DNA of 33,015 nt. Origin: Chromera velia. Taxonomy: Eukaryota > Sar > Chromeraceae. Under the pieces are notes generated by a model. It did no database searches and was not told the DNA's origin. It saw only the letters and a program-made list of their open reading frames with translations. Within the stretch, counting starts at the first letter, position 1. Each line of letters starts with the position of its first letter. Shown here one piece after another: positions 1 to 10,526 of the stretch. The stretch covers positions 11,398-44,412 of the forward strand of contig JAHBMJ010000601.1 of assembly GCA_018398765.1 (NCBI GenBank), written 5' to 3'. Both the position numbers and the translations under genes were made by a program.

Positions 1-40
1 TGTGTGTGGATGTGCGCACGCGCGCGCGAGCCTGTGTGCG
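1..40. repeat. TG/CG dinucleotide-rich tract in kinesin intron
   Basis: Alternating purine-pyrimidine sequence (TGTGTG, GCGCACGCGCGCGCG, TGTGTGCGCACAC) inside the intron preceding the first visible kinesin exon. Such tracts can form Z-DNA; no function is shown. Confidence 0.7.
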
Positions 41-120
41 CACACTCCGACAATAGCTTCTTCACCATTGTGTTCTGACGAGCTGAACAAGTTTCCCCTC
101 GCTGTTGTTCGTGCGTGCAG

Positions 121-1212
121 GTCGGACAGCTGGACAGAAACCTGGAACAATTGACAATCATGTACCACAAACTGGTCAGTCAGTCACGCAGTCAATTGCT
201 CCTGTTCTTTAGCGCAACGGAGCTTCTCAAAGAATTTCTTTTTCCTTCCGCCCCTGTGCCGTCAAAATCGAAGACAACTAATTGTTCCGTACAGACTCAA
301 GCATCTATGTATTCCGAGCCATAAAAGAGGAGCACCAGGCTGAAAGAATCCCTTTGGGCAGCCCCTCGGTCTGTCTGGTGCTTTCCTTTCCGCCTGCCCG
401 TATGGATTCTGGAGTCTACATCGGACAGTTAGAGGAGAGGAGAGGAGAGGGGCGTAGAGCCAAGCTTCCTTCCTTCCTGGGTGCATGCATGCCGGTCCTG
501 CTTTTGCCTCGATTTTCCGTCCGCCTTCGAGCACCTTCGTTTCAGCATATGTGTTTGTACTTGCATATGTCTGTACACATTTATGCTTCTATCCCTACAG
601 AAGCGAGCCAAAGAAAGAAACGACGGAAAGGAAGAACGAACGGTGAATAAAGAAAACTTACCCCGTGAAAGAGGCCCCAGGAGGCTAAAGACTTGGCTGT
701 CATTGCCTTAATTGGCGGGAACTTCTCATCCTCTCTCCCACCTTTCTTTTCTTTGTATGTTGTGCCCCAAGTTTCTTTCAAACAAACTGTCCCCTTCCTT
801 CCTTTCTTTCTTTTGCCTATTTGTCTGTGCTGCCTGTCACGTGCAGGTGAGTCAAAACAGCGGTCTGAAGGTCGAGTGCCAGGTGAACGAGAAAAAGCTG
901 GCACGGAAGGAGCAGCGCATTGCCAATTTGGAGAAGTCTCTCGAGACTGCCAAGGCAAAGTACGAGAAGCTTCTTCAGCAGTGCGCGAACCTGACCAGCA
1001 CGGTCGAGTCCATGTACAAGTCAGGAGCAGCGGCACAGGGGCGAAGGCAAAACATGCAGAAGCCTTTGAGAGGAGGAGGGCAGAGACAGAGAGGGTCCAT
1101 CTGCATGGCCTCCGCCGACCACGCAAAGCTGGCCCTTGAGGCTGCACGCCAAGCAGACGAAGACGCAGCAACATTGGAAGTTTCGTCGATGCAGGAAACA
1201 CCCGTGGACTGA
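121..1212 (+). CDS. Kinesin-1 heavy chain, C-terminal tail (last two exons, partial)
   Basis: Two exons, 121-174 and 847-1212, joined by a phase-0 intron (175-846, donor GTCAGT, acceptor GTGCAG), ending in TGA at 1210-1212; the gene starts upstream of the window. Joined, the peptide reads across the junction as NLEQLTIMYHKLV then SQNSGLKVECQ. From memory this matches the conserved tail coiled coil of kinesin-1 (animal KIF5: NLEQLT..HKQLVRDNADLR), and the next stretch KKLARKEQRIANLEK continues the heptads. About 50 residues further, QNMQKPLRGGG aligns with the autoinhibitory QIAKPIRPG (IAK) motif. The family moves cargo toward microtubule plus ends; this tail region binds cargo or light chains and folds back on the motor. 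The motor domain is not in the window. The first 120 bases are intron with TG/CG-rich repeats and a pyrimidine-rich end. Family assignment is by motif recall, not by search, but two exons agree in phase and order. Confidence 0.8.
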
Positions 1213-2450
1213 GTTGAGTTGTTTTCTTTCTAAACTGCGTGCGTGCGTGCGTGTGTGTGTCTGCATGTTTAATTGACGAATGTGATTGAGGGAGGGGAGT
1301 GGGCGTGCACTTCATCGGGAACAGTGGTGGGATTCTAGCAACTGGGATGGAACGAGGGAAGGAGAATTCAGGGGGATGGGGGGGGTACGTTGAGCGTTGG
1401 TGGTGCGCTCAGAGAGAGAGAGTGAAGACAAAACGGAAAAGGAGTCGATCGTTAGTCGAGCTGGTCATCCGGCCATTCGATGAGTGACTGATTGATTGAT
1501 TGCTGTTGTGGGGCTGCTGCGGCTCGTTGTTTCTTTGTTGACTGATGCCTTGTCTCCTCCTCCGTCTGTGCGTGAGTGAATGCTTACAATGAGATGCAGA
1601 TAGAACGATACAGGGAGAAGCGGGGGGGGATGGGAAGTGAGGGAAATTGAAGAAGCAAAACAGTAGTTGCAGAGAAAGGGAAAGGGTACAGGGCAATTTG
1701 ATAATCGGGTATGGGGTTTCAGAAGAGACCAAACGAATTCGCATACATCAAACGGCAGACGGGCAGGGAAGGATGGGGCGAGGGAGGGAAAAGACCTTGA
1801 ATTAAGCTGGCCTGCTGGTCAGTTCGCGAGAGAGAGAGAGAGAGAGCGGGTTGTTAGCTCCGGCGTGCGTCTGTCTGCTGCCTTTTGTCTGAGAGGAGGG
1901 AAGAAAGGGGAAGGGAAAACCTAAAAGGAAGGTGATACGTTTCCGTCGCCTTCCACCATGCCGAAGGGGACTGTCTGCGTTTTTGTCGTGAGGTTTGGTT
2001 GTCTCCCTTCCTCCCTTCCCGTCTCCTTCAATGTGAAAAGCCAAACAAACAGCCTCCATCCTCTTCCTGCAGCTCCCTGTACTTTGCCATGCCTGTTCTG
2101 CCCTCTGTCTGTCTACGCCTCTGAAGAGGAACTCTCTCCCCGCGGCCTTGATCCGCGTCCCCGCCCCATCCTGCTGCATCTAGGTGCTGCTACTGTGACT
2201 CGATCACACACAATGAAGGGGACTTGCAAATCGAATAGAAAAGGCAACAACGGGAAAGGAGGGGTGGATCGAACTTGGGTGAGTGGAGGGGAGTCATGAC
2301 GGGCAGACTGACTGCCAGGGCTTCCGTTGTCCTTGTGGAAAACATTGATGGGTCTAGAAATGGGATGGGATGAGGCCGCCAGCAAGGGAGAATGCACATG
2401 CAAAGAAACTTGTGTTTTCTTCTAATGAAGCCTTCCGCGTGGCAAAGCAT
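1213..2450. other. Kinesin 3' flank; no supported gene
   Basis: The stretch is GC-richer than what follows and holds purine- and pyrimidine-rich runs (GGGGGG near 1379, an AG repeat near 1830-1846, CTCCCTTCCTCCC-type tracts). It may be the kinesin 3' untranslated region. One ORF at 1958-2299 starts with ATG in a good context (ACCATG), but its peptide is low complexity, matches nothing I recognise, and is overlapped by equally long ORFs on the other strand. I do not call it a gene. Confidence 0.5.
1237..1260. repeat. GCGT/GT microsatellite after kinesin stop
   Basis: Short run of GCGT units passing into GT units, 25 bases after the kinesin stop codon, probably in the 3' untranslated region. 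Confidence 0.8.
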
Positions 2451-2785
2451 TGAAAGGCAAAATATGGCTTAAATTGTGTGCGAAAATGTGAATGCCAGTG
2501 CTTCTGATTTATACATAATGGTATTTTCCAGGGTATTTTAGATAAAACTAGTACTTTGCATCATTATTGCATGGCCACTACAATGTGACTACATTTTCAA
2601 TTCAATTTAGCTTACACTTTATTCTAGACTTTATTGATCGATTAAAAAAAAAATTAATTGACTATAAGCCGGTAAGGCCATGCACTTTGTTAGACATCTA
2701 GCTAGCTAGACATATTTATGATTAAAATTTTCAGAGATAGACATACTGGGAAAGCCTAGTGTGGAACATATCTATCAATCCCAGT

Positions 2786-2823
<38 letters not shown>

Positions 2824-3335
2824 TAAATTTATATTAAATACGACTACTTCGCACATGTTGCCCCACACTACGTCAAAGAAAGCTGTTGGCGTCACCCTTT
2901 TGTTTCTTTTCATTTCTAATTGCGTTGGGCTTGATGCTGTTTGTAGTTGTTGGTGTTTGTATGAATTGATCGTTTCAATGTATGTCGGTTGCACTGCTCA
3001 GGCTTGCTGCTGATTCAATTATGCATGTATGTCTTACGATGTTTGCATTTCGTTTGTGATTGCTTGGTCACTAGTGCAAACAATGAGTGGTTTAAGGCAT
3101 CCATCTTCGCCACGTTGGCATCATGTATAGCGAAAGTAATCTGCGCGCGCACGTTGGCATACAAAAAATTCAAGCAGCGATCAGTGTATGGATGCACGCG
3201 ATGCCTGATGTCAGCGTTTGAAAATTGATTAGGGATCGAATAAGCATATGCATGAGAGTGGTTTCTTGAACTTCTGTATTATAAGTGGTGTGTTGGTCTT
3301 CTTCCCCTTGTTAGTCAAATGCTGAAGGCAAAGTG
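2451..3335. other. AT-rich intergenic DNA with (TCAA)n microsatellite
   Basis: Base composition drops to AT-rich at about 2450. About nine tandem TCAA units occupy 2786-2822. No ORF here has a recognisable domain, and I see nothing else to annotate. Confidence 0.6.
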
Positions 3336-3339
3336 ATAA

Positions 3340-3664
3340 GAACCATGTTGGTGCATGATCGACTAGTGGGCTTAGCGGACAGATTCATGTACGTTGGACT
3401 CCATCAGTCAGGAGGAATGTCAGTCCAGTACCAAGCATAATCACTAGACAAAGACAACGATCATATTCTTTGGGTGTGAGGATGCACATCAATCAATCAG
3501 TCGCTGCATGCCAATGAAGGCAATAGGCCCGCATGCCTGCCATCTGGGGCCGACTGACAGGCACTGCAGGGGTGGTGCACTGGTTGTACCACAAGGTACG
3601 AGGCTGACCCGCGACGCACACAAGCACACACAAGCCAGATGTTAGGTATGAACCAGGGTGGTTC
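3340..3664 (+). mobile_element. 325-bp inverted-repeat (MITE-like) element, copy 1
   Basis: Begins GAACCA and ends TGGTTC, a perfect 6-bp terminal inverted repeat, with ATAA immediately outside both ends (3336-3339 and 3665-3668). The same 325 bp, ends and ATAA flanks recur at 6219-6543 with about six substitutions. Close to the right end is a perfect hairpin, ATGAACCA-GGG-TGGTTCAT. There is no transposase; the longest ORFs are 60-100 codons and unremarkable. The flanking ATAA may be a target-site duplication or part of the element. Best read as a recently moved non-autonomous DNA element; a promoter-type or other short dispersed repeat cannot be excluded. Confidence 0.7.
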
Positions 3665-3668
3665 ATAA

Positions 3669-3763
3669 TATACATCCCTTTTCTTTTTCTTTGAAATTCT
3701 TTCTTTCTTTTCCCTTTTCTTTTTCTTTCTTTCTTTCTTTCTTTCGTTTTTTTTTTTTTTTTA
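3669..3763. repeat. CTTT-rich pyrimidine tract
   Basis: Imperfect (CTTT)n and CCCTTTT units ending in a run of about 16 T, directly beside the right end of the 325-bp element. It also lies beyond the 3' end of the minus-strand gene at 4518, where it reads as a purine tract. Confidence 0.8.
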
Positions 3764-4517
3764 TCACGGACGGCTGTGTTGTAAATACGAATAATGAAAG
3801 AGATTGACTGATAAAAAAGAAACGTCTGAAACGAAGGGAAAGGAAATGGAGGAAAACGCTTGAGTCAAACAGACTGGGGACCAGCGAAGGTCTCTCGCAG
3901 TGTAATCAGACCAAACGATGAGAAGGAGAGACGGAGTGGCTAGCGATAGGAGGAAAGGATGAGGGCAAACGCAAAAGGAAATAGTCACACAATGGCGAGG
4001 CTCTAAAGAAGATACAGAGGACAAATGAGGAGCAAGACGTTTTTCTGACTTTCTTTTCTCTTAAACTTTAGACCAGGTGTTCTCTTTCTCTTTCTCTAAA
4101 GACATGATAACAACACCAGACAAAAAGCAAGGTGGGTACATATGAAACGCATGCCGATACAAGAGGAAGTCGCTTATTGCAGAGACAGAGGAGGAATATG
4201 CCATTAGAAAAGAGGTCCGTACTGTGGGTAGCACTGGAGACACAGACTGCTACACAGTAAAGGTTACACTCAATGTACTGAACGCAGGCAGACCCGTAGA
4301 ATCAGATGTTCGAAAAGAAAAACGAAAACAAATCGGCTAGCAAATCGGCTTGTCAACAGAATGATAAAACAAATAAAAGAAGACAAAAAGTTTTTACGCT
4401 TCTGACTTATCGACGGAGATACCGCAACACCTCTCGATTGATGCCCCTCCCCCCTCTTTGGCTCAACGCCGTCTGCCAGGAATCTCGAAAGGTTCCCCAG
4501 TACTGGTCGTCTGACTC
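3764..4517. other. 3' flank of the Ser/Pro-rich gene; no supported gene
   Basis: Purine-rich on the plus strand and probably includes the 3' untranslated region of the minus-strand gene ending at 4518. Small ORFs in several frames have no recognisable motif. Confidence 0.5.
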
Positions 4518-5870
4518 TTAGATTGGGGGACCTCCAGGTTGAGGTAGAGGGGCATTCGGGGTCTCTGTTGTTTCTTCATGTTGCTTGGGAACATCCTCTG
4601 TCGGAGATGCAGGGGTGGCACAACCAGTGGGGTCACTTCGGAATTGCCACCAGTGTAGTTTGTCTACACCCCCTTTCTTCTGCGCCTTGCGAGCTTGTTG
4701 CTTTTCTGTTTTCTTCTGCCATTTTGGAATGCATGTGGCAGGAGAAAAGGGAGGCAACGCTGTGCTACTGTTAGGCTCAGGCATAATCTGTTGGGTAGCT
4801 GGGAAAGGGGCACGGCTCTCGTCTCTCACCTGAGCGGTCGGAGACGGGGAGACAAACGCACTCTCAGTCATGGTTGCAGATGACTGTGCTAGTGGCACTG
4901 GTGGGTCCACCTGGTCATTTGGATTGGAAAGACTGGGAGAAGCTTGCAATTTGGATTCACAAGCGGTTGCGGGTGCAGCAGAGACGGTGGAACAGTGAAG
5001 TCCCTCTCCATCTTCATCAACTGCAACAGGGGAGACGGCTTCAGGCTGGTCATCAGATCGGATACAACGAGGGACGTCTTTGCATGGCGAAGGATCGGAT
5101 GGGGCCCTTGCATTTGGGTGACTTGCGTCGGGGCTGGAAGAGGAGGCAGAGATGCTTGCCTCTGGCTGGATTTCTTCTGGCACGCATGTTCGACTACGTG
5201 CACGACGATGCGCACTGGGACGCGCCTTCTTTTTCTTTTTCTTCGATTCCTCTTGGAGGGGAAGAGGGGTACTCTGCTGGGAGGGGGGGAAGACAGGATG
5301 CTCTTTCATGCGTGAGGGCACCTCTTCTTTCACCTCAGTCGCCTCCTGGGGCATAGGAGATGGCTGCCCTACCACGCTGTCACACCGGACAGGGGAACGT
5401 ACAGGGCTGAGAGATGGGGTAGGGGCAGAGCCACGGCTACCTCCGTTCTCGGTTGCTGGGGGCTGCTCACACGCAGCGTCAGAGGAAGAAAGTTTAACAG
5501 AAGGAAGAGAGGGCATCACCTTAACCTCAACGACGGTGGAAGGAGATTCTGCACCAACTTGGGCAGGAGCTGGATACTGGAGTCTGTGTGGGGGGGCGGA
5601 TGTCAAACACAGAGGATCAACGTAGGGGGGAAGGGTAGTCTCGTCTTTATCACTCCCATCTGCATCTGCAGTCTCACCCTTCATATTATTAACTGCTTCT
5701 GCAACACAGACGTCTTCAATGGTGGAAGAGGATGGGGCACGGGAACGCTGTTTTCCCCGGCGGGTCTTTTTCGGTTTTGTCTTTGTCTTAACACCGGAGC
5801 GGGCCACAAAGGAAGTCTTCTGCAAGACGTTCAAAAATTCTTCGGCCGCACGCAGGAGGTCCAAGAACAT
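4518..5870 (-). CDS. Ser/Pro-rich hypothetical protein with basic clusters
   Basis: Uninterrupted frame of 450 residues from the first ATG (5868-5870) to TAA (4518-4520). The frame stays open upstream to about 6002 without another ATG, and that stretch reads as a plausible hydrophobic helix (VLASVGNLQQACALVLLSPV), so a spliced upstream exon is possible; a candidate acceptor CTACAG lies near 5921. The N-terminus (MFLDLLRAAEEFLNVLQ) looks helical. Most of the rest is low-complexity Ser, Pro, Ala, Glu and Thr, expected to be disordered. Three Lys/Arg clusters resemble nuclear localisation or nucleic-acid binding signals: KTKPKKTRRGKQRSR (residues about 30-44), KKKKKKARPSAHRRARSR (middle) and KWQKKTEKQQARKAQKK (near the C-terminus). 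I recognise no family. The length of the open frame and skewed composition argue for a real gene. It sits between two direct copies of the 325-bp element. Confidence 0.6.
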   Translation of the reverse strand: MFLDLLRAAEEFLNVLQKTSFVARSGVKTKTKPKKTRRGKQRSRAPSSSTIEDVCVAEAVNNMKGETADADGSDKDETTLPPYVDPLCLTSAPPHRLQYPAPAQVGAESPSTVVEVKVMPSLPSVKLSSSDAACEQPPATENGGSRGSAPTPSLSPVRSPVRCDSVVGQPSPMPQEATEVKEEVPSRMKEHPVFPPSQQSTPLPLQEESKKKKKKARPSAHRRARSRTCVPEEIQPEASISASSSSPDASHPNARAPSDPSPCKDVPRCIRSDDQPEAVSPVAVDEDGEGLHCSTVSAAPATACESKLQASPSLSNPNDQVDPPVPLAQSSATMTESAFVSPSPTAQVRDESRAPFPATQQIMPEPNSSTALPPFSPATCIPKWQKKTEKQQARKAQKKGGVDKLHWWQFRSDPTGCATPASPTEDVPKQHEETTETPNAPLPQPGGPPI

Positions 5871-6218
5871 CCCCTCACACACAATCACCGGAGAGAGCAG
5901 GACCAACGCACAGGCCTGCTGTAGATTTCCTACAGACGCCAGAACGCGAGGAAGAACGGAAGTTATTTTCTTAAGGGAAATTTCAAAGGAGACGGGAAAA
6001 AGTCAGAGGATCAAATTAAAATGGCCGAGTGCCCAAGAGATAAAAAGAGAGTGCCCGAGAGCGAAGCAATGGAAGATGCACCGATAAGAAACAGCGGGCT
6101 TTCAGGACGCGGCTCAGCTGCACTGTAAATCGGGCACACAACTCTGACTACTCAATCAGGTTACCTCCTATGGAGTCCTTCTGTCACGCCCACATAACCA
6201 GGACTGCTACCATAATAA
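5871..6218. other. Upstream region of the Ser/Pro-rich gene
   Basis: Contains the in-frame open extension of the gene (to about 6002 on the minus strand) and then about 200 bp with no ATG in frame. No TATA box or first exon could be fixed. A pyrimidine-rich stretch on the minus strand before CTGTAG and CTACAG (about 5921-5950) could be an intron 3' end. Confidence 0.35.
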
Positions 6219-6543
6219 GAACCATGTTGGTGCATGATCGACTAGTGGGCTTAGCGGACAGATTCATGTACGTTGGACTCCATCAGTCAGGAGGAATGTC
6301 AGTCCAGTACCAAGCATAATCACCAGACAAAGACAACGATCATATTCTTTGGGTGTGAGGATGCACATCAATCGATCAGTCGCTGCATGCCAATGAATGC
6401 GATAGGCCCGCATGCCTGCCATCTGGGGCCGACTGACAGGCACTGCAGGGGTGGTGCACTGGTTGTACCGCAAGGTACGAGGCTGACCCGCGATGCACAC
6501 AAGCACACACAAGCCAGATGTTAGGTATGAACCAGGGTGGTTC
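6219..6543 (+). mobile_element. 325-bp inverted-repeat (MITE-like) element, copy 2
   Basis: Same length, orientation and ends (GAACCA...TGGTTC) as 3340-3664, again with ATAA at both sides (6215-6218 and 6544-6547). Only about six differences by eye (for example AATGAAGGCAATAGG versus AATGAATGCGATAGG), so the two copies separated recently. Together they bracket a 2.55-kb segment carrying one hypothetical gene. Confidence 0.7.
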
Positions 6544-6924
6544 ATAATACAAAGAGGCAAAGAAACAAAGACTGCCTGCGCAGTGAAGGCAGAATCAGAT
6601 AAAAAGCCAGGATATAAAAACTTGAAGACTTTTAAAAATATGTAAAAAATGATATTAACAGTCTATAGATACTAGGCACACTTTATAAGCCAAGTTGAAC
6701 CATACCAGCAAGGACCGTGACCAAAACGGTGAAATGGTGAAACCAGACCAAGCCGTGCAGCGCTGCTTGATTCTCTCCGTCGTCTCCGACGAACTCAGTC
6801 GGCCGGCGACTGAGATCCTCAGAAAAAAATCCCAAACCGAACGTACCACACCGCGAAGCGCTACATTTTTTTTTTTTTCTAACCCTTATTACCGAAGACC
6901 AACATCAATCTGCAGACACCATAA

Positions 6925-7102
6925 CGGACAAGCCAGACTTGAACAGGAAGAGAACCAGAGATAAGCACAGATATGACCATGAAGTGCTAAAAGAATCTCA
7001 AACAACCCAGAGTCGGACAAGCCGGACTTGAACAGAAGAGGAAACCAGGAGCAAGAACGAACCCTACTACGAAGTGCTGCAAAATTTGAAACACCAGCGA
7101 AA
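6925..7102 (+). repeat. Two-copy tandem block, 89-bp period, in the Gypsy leader
   Basis: CGGACAAGCCAGACTTGAAC at 6925 recurs with one change at 7014, and both copies run to GAAGTGCT. A related phrase (ACATCAATCTGCAGACACCATAA at 6902) also recurs near 7149 in altered form. This is in the untranslated leader ahead of gag. Confidence 0.65.
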
Positions 7103-7263
7103 ACTTTGCTTTAAAGAAACAGGAACTAACCTGCAGGCAAAACCCCGGACATCAACCTGCAAACACTATAATGAGCAGAGTGAAAACACCAGGACCAAAC
7201 ACAGTCCTGTGTAGGCGTTCACATGACTAGTAGTACTTGATCCAAGACCCGGAAGAGAAAGCA

Positions 7264-8345
7264 ATGGAGGTGGCAGAGAGGACACTGGAAGTTAACTTTG
7301 CCTTCATTCAGACTACTGAAGGTCTCAAAACCTTCATACTGGATCAGGACGTTTCCCACTTCCTGGTGTATCACCGGCTCTCCAAATAAATCCATCAAGC
7401 TCTGGCTCTGGACAACCAAACCCAAAAGAGAGTCTTATCAACTTACTCCCACCTCCTACCTATCTACATCGAACCGAAAGACCAATACGTGTGCCCAGTG
7501 ACTGACTGTGCATCCTGTCTGGCTAAAGAAGTATCCCAGAATGCCTCTTGGAAACGCAAGCACAAAAGCGAAGGCCAAAGTAGGCCAAAGCAAATACGAA
7601 AAACAACCCAGCAGTAGCAAAGGCGAAAGCGAAGGCTAAGGAGAAATGCCAGCTGAAAGCTAAAGCAGCACCCCCACATGAACCTAACCCTAAAATACCT
7701 GAGGCCCATCCCGAATAGCAAAACTCTTTGCCAAACCCACAGAAACAACTACATCAGCAAGAATAGCAGCAGGACGTCATGGAGATGATGAACGCAGATA
7801 AGCCCCAACCCGCACATAACCACCAGAACCCGAACCCACCTGCACAAAACTTGAATGAAAACCCCGCCACACCCAGTCTGCCCTAGAGCCTCTCAGACGT
7901 AGACTCCCAGATGTTGATGGAACTGCAGAGACAAGGGATATCCTTTAACATCAACAAGAACGGCCAGCTATATCCTGTCCCACTAGAAGAAAGAAGAACA
8001 GCAACAAAGGAAAATAGGGACCTGGGTCTGAAGATAAAAACCGACCTCCCAACATACGCAGGGGAGCACGCTCAGGCGTAGACTTACTGAACCCGAAGCA
8101 CTCATCTATATGAAAGGATGAGGTGGAGCTTCATAGACTTCAGAGACATTCACTTCCCCTCTACCCTGACTGGAAAGGCAAAAGCATGGTACGACCAGTT
8201 ATCTCAGGAAGAGATCCCCCAGATAGATATGATGGACAAACTGTCAGAAGAATTCAAACAGGAATTCGCTCTCATGGCGGAGGATCGGGATTTTGGCGAA
8301 GAGAAATCTTTTTACTCAGACATAGAAACTGATAGAGTCTCTTGA
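7264..8345 (+). pseudogene. Gag-like polyprotein of the Gypsy element (broken)
   Basis: Starts at an ATG (7264) but meets TAA at 7387; reading continues in pieces and other frames. Visible parts: an N-terminal region with EVNFAFIQTTEGLKTF, a lysine/alanine-rich linker (KAKAKAKEKCQLKAKAAP, about 7620-7670), a Pro/Asn-rich stretch, and the conserved capsid signature LTGKAKAWYDQL with EEFKQEF (about 8175-8262), typical of retrotransposon gag proteins that assemble the particle. Stops include TAG where a Trp would be expected (QA-stop-TY near 8078). It is non-functional, with moderate confidence in the exact extent. Confidence 0.75.
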
Positions 8346-8770
8346 CGACTTCGCTTCTTGTTACAGAACTCTCTGCAAAGAAAATGGAAAGAGTGCAAAT
8401 ACATCTCAGACAATGAGATACTTCATCTAACTTCATCAAAGGGTTAAACGATGGGGTGGTGAGGGTGACTTTACAGGTGAAGGCGCATGACTCCTTAATT
8501 CCAGGGCTTCATACAGGAGGCTAAGCGTTGCCTCTCTGTTGTGACCCCTTTTACATATGAAGTTGTATCTTTAGGATATAAGGAAGAAAAGGCAGGAGGG
8601 AGAAATGAGAACTTAGACAGCAATCACCATCGATTCGAACCCGCCTCCAACCACCTCCATCAGGAAGGAACCTAACCCTAAACTGACAAATCACATGAGT
8701 CATATCAGCTTTCCTTTCAGGCCACCCTTGAGCCCTTCTATGGAAACGAAGCCGTAACCATATAGCCAAC

Positions 8771-9466
8771 ATGAGAGCAGGAACCATAAAAAGCAGAATG
8801 GAGTGCGATCGGTATGGGGGAAATTGTCTTCATACTCCAGAGGGATGCACGGTCGCCTTTAACATCAAGTGCAACTACTGCCATCAAAAAGGGCACATCC
8901 GGGCAGCCTGTAGAGCACTGAAACGGGATCAAAGACTGCGGAAAAGAGAAAGAAACGAAAAAAAAGAGCCCACACGGGACTATCAGAGAAGGAATGAAGC
9001 CCATCTTTATCTGAGCTTCCGCCCCAGAGACTACTGGGCCTGGCTTTTCGATAGTTTGCGAAGAAGAGAAGGCCTCTGCCTGCCCAGCCATCGGCCCGCT
9101 TCCCACAACCTGCCCAGCGAGGCAACCTTAACAACCGGAGAGGACCGAGACCAGAATATCCTGTCCGCGCACCGTTTCAGCCCACAGGAGGAAACCACAG
9201 TCTTTTCCCTTTCCCTCCACTCCTGCAGAGTAAAAGATAGGGCGCTTGTAGAAGCGGGGCAACCTGGGCTGATTGGAAAGTGCACATACTGTCACACCTA
9301 CATGGATGATCTACTGGTATTCTTGAAAATTTTTCAGGAACACCTCCTACATGTAAAGGAGAATTTGGAGCGTCTAAAGAAAATAGGAATCTGCCTATTA
9401 AGTAAACTTCAGGAAGTGCGCTGTTGCATGAAGGGAGATGACATACATCGAGTGCATGATCAATGA
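8771..9466 (+). pseudogene. Nucleocapsid zinc knuckle joined to the RT motif C region
   Basis: A 231-codon open frame that joins two distant parts of a Gypsy polyprotein. Residues about 34-47 form a CCHC zinc knuckle (CNYCHQKGHIRAAC, 8870-8911), the nucleic-acid binding finger of gag. Residues about 177-216 contain YMDDLLVFLK (YMDD at 9299-9310) followed by EHLLHVKENLERLKKIG, the RT catalytic motif C and thumb start. Normally the protease and RT motifs 1 to B, about 1 kb, lie between; they are absent. An internal deletion is the simplest explanation. The frame is open but cannot encode a working RT. Confidence 0.8.
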
Positions 9467-9481
9467 GAAAAGAATTTCATC

Positions 9482-10100
9482 TAGTAAAGAAAAGACAGAG
9501 GCCATTTAGATGATAGTCCATCCAAAGATGGTCCAAGAGGTCCGTCAGTTCCTGGGCCTCATAGGTTACTAACGGTGGTGGATGGAAGGATATTTAGCGA
9601 TAGCCGGACCTCTCTTCGAGCTGACCAAAAAAGGAACAAAATTCAATTGGGAAACGGCACAGCAACAGAGCTTCGAAAGGCTCAAATAGATCCTTATCTT
9701 TTTCTTACCCTGTTTTTGGTTACCCTTGATAGGACGCTCCCTTCATTCTGTCTACTGACGCTTCGTCCTTCACAGTCTCCGCCATTCTGTCTCAAAAAGA
9801 TCCTGCAGGAAGAGAGTACGTAATTTCTCACTCATTTAGAAGACTTACATCTATAGAAAGGAACTATATGGTGACCGAGCAAGAAGCTCTGGCCATCATT
9901 CACGGGTGTGAAAAATTCAGGGACTGGCTGTGAGGAAGGAAGCTTGTTGTACGAATGGATGACAAGGCACTGGAATGGATTCAAAAACAGAGAGACACGA
10001 ATCCATATCTAATAAGAATGTCCCTCTAGCTGGCACTGTTTTAATTCACAGTACTCTACAAGAAAGGGAAACTAAATATAAATGCAGATGCTTTAACGTG
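9482..10100 (+). pseudogene. RT thumb and RNase H region of Gypsy pol (broken)
   Basis: VQEVRQFLGLIGY (about 9529-9567), then IAGPLFELTKKGTKFNWE, is the connection between RT and RNase H in Ty3/Gypsy. The RNase H part shows STDAS (about 9751), TEQEALAIIHGCEKF (about 9871) and DDKALEWI (about 9961), which carry the expected D-E-D acidic residues, and ends with KKGKLNINADAL. Frame changes and stops interrupt it, for example TAA after LIGY and TGA after FRDWL. It would degrade the RNA strand of the replication hybrid in an active element. Confidence 0.8.
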
Positions 10101-10526
10101 AAATCGTGCTACCCACCGAGAGAAAAGAGCAACTCCGATGACTTGGTCATTGTGGCGGCAGCCCAAGTAACATGGAAAAGGTAAAAAGGGAGAGAAGAAA
10201 AGGATGAGGAAACAGTAGAAACAGAGAAGGAATAGAAACTCATTGTGCCTCTCTCTACCCCTCTCCTGACAGCACCAGACGATTTAAAAGAGGTGAAAAA
10301 GGCACAAAGAGAAGACAAGGAAACGAGTTTGCTTATTAACAACCTCGAAAATTTAAAGAGGAGATTCCTCCGGAATCAACCAAAAGGAGAGAATGAACCT
10401 CTTCTCCCTCGCTCATCTTCTTATGCGCGACAACGGTATTCTCCTTCACTGTCTTTAACCTGCATCAAAGCACAAATTGGGCGTTTGATTTCTATTAGCC
10501 ATTCTGAGAGGAGTGAGGGAGGCAGT

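Noticed and set aside
1958-2299. 113-codon ORF with ATG in good context
   Set aside because: Low-complexity peptide with no domain, overlapped by similar-length ORFs on the opposite strand, in probable 3' untranslated DNA.
3493-6560. Similar minus-strand ORFs (MNHPGSYLTSGL...) in both 325-bp elements
   Set aside because: They exist only because the two elements are near-identical; one is cut short by differences and no domain is visible.
8551-9285. Minus-strand ORFs across the Gypsy gag/pol region
   Set aside because: Shadows of the plus-strand zinc knuckle and RT motifs.
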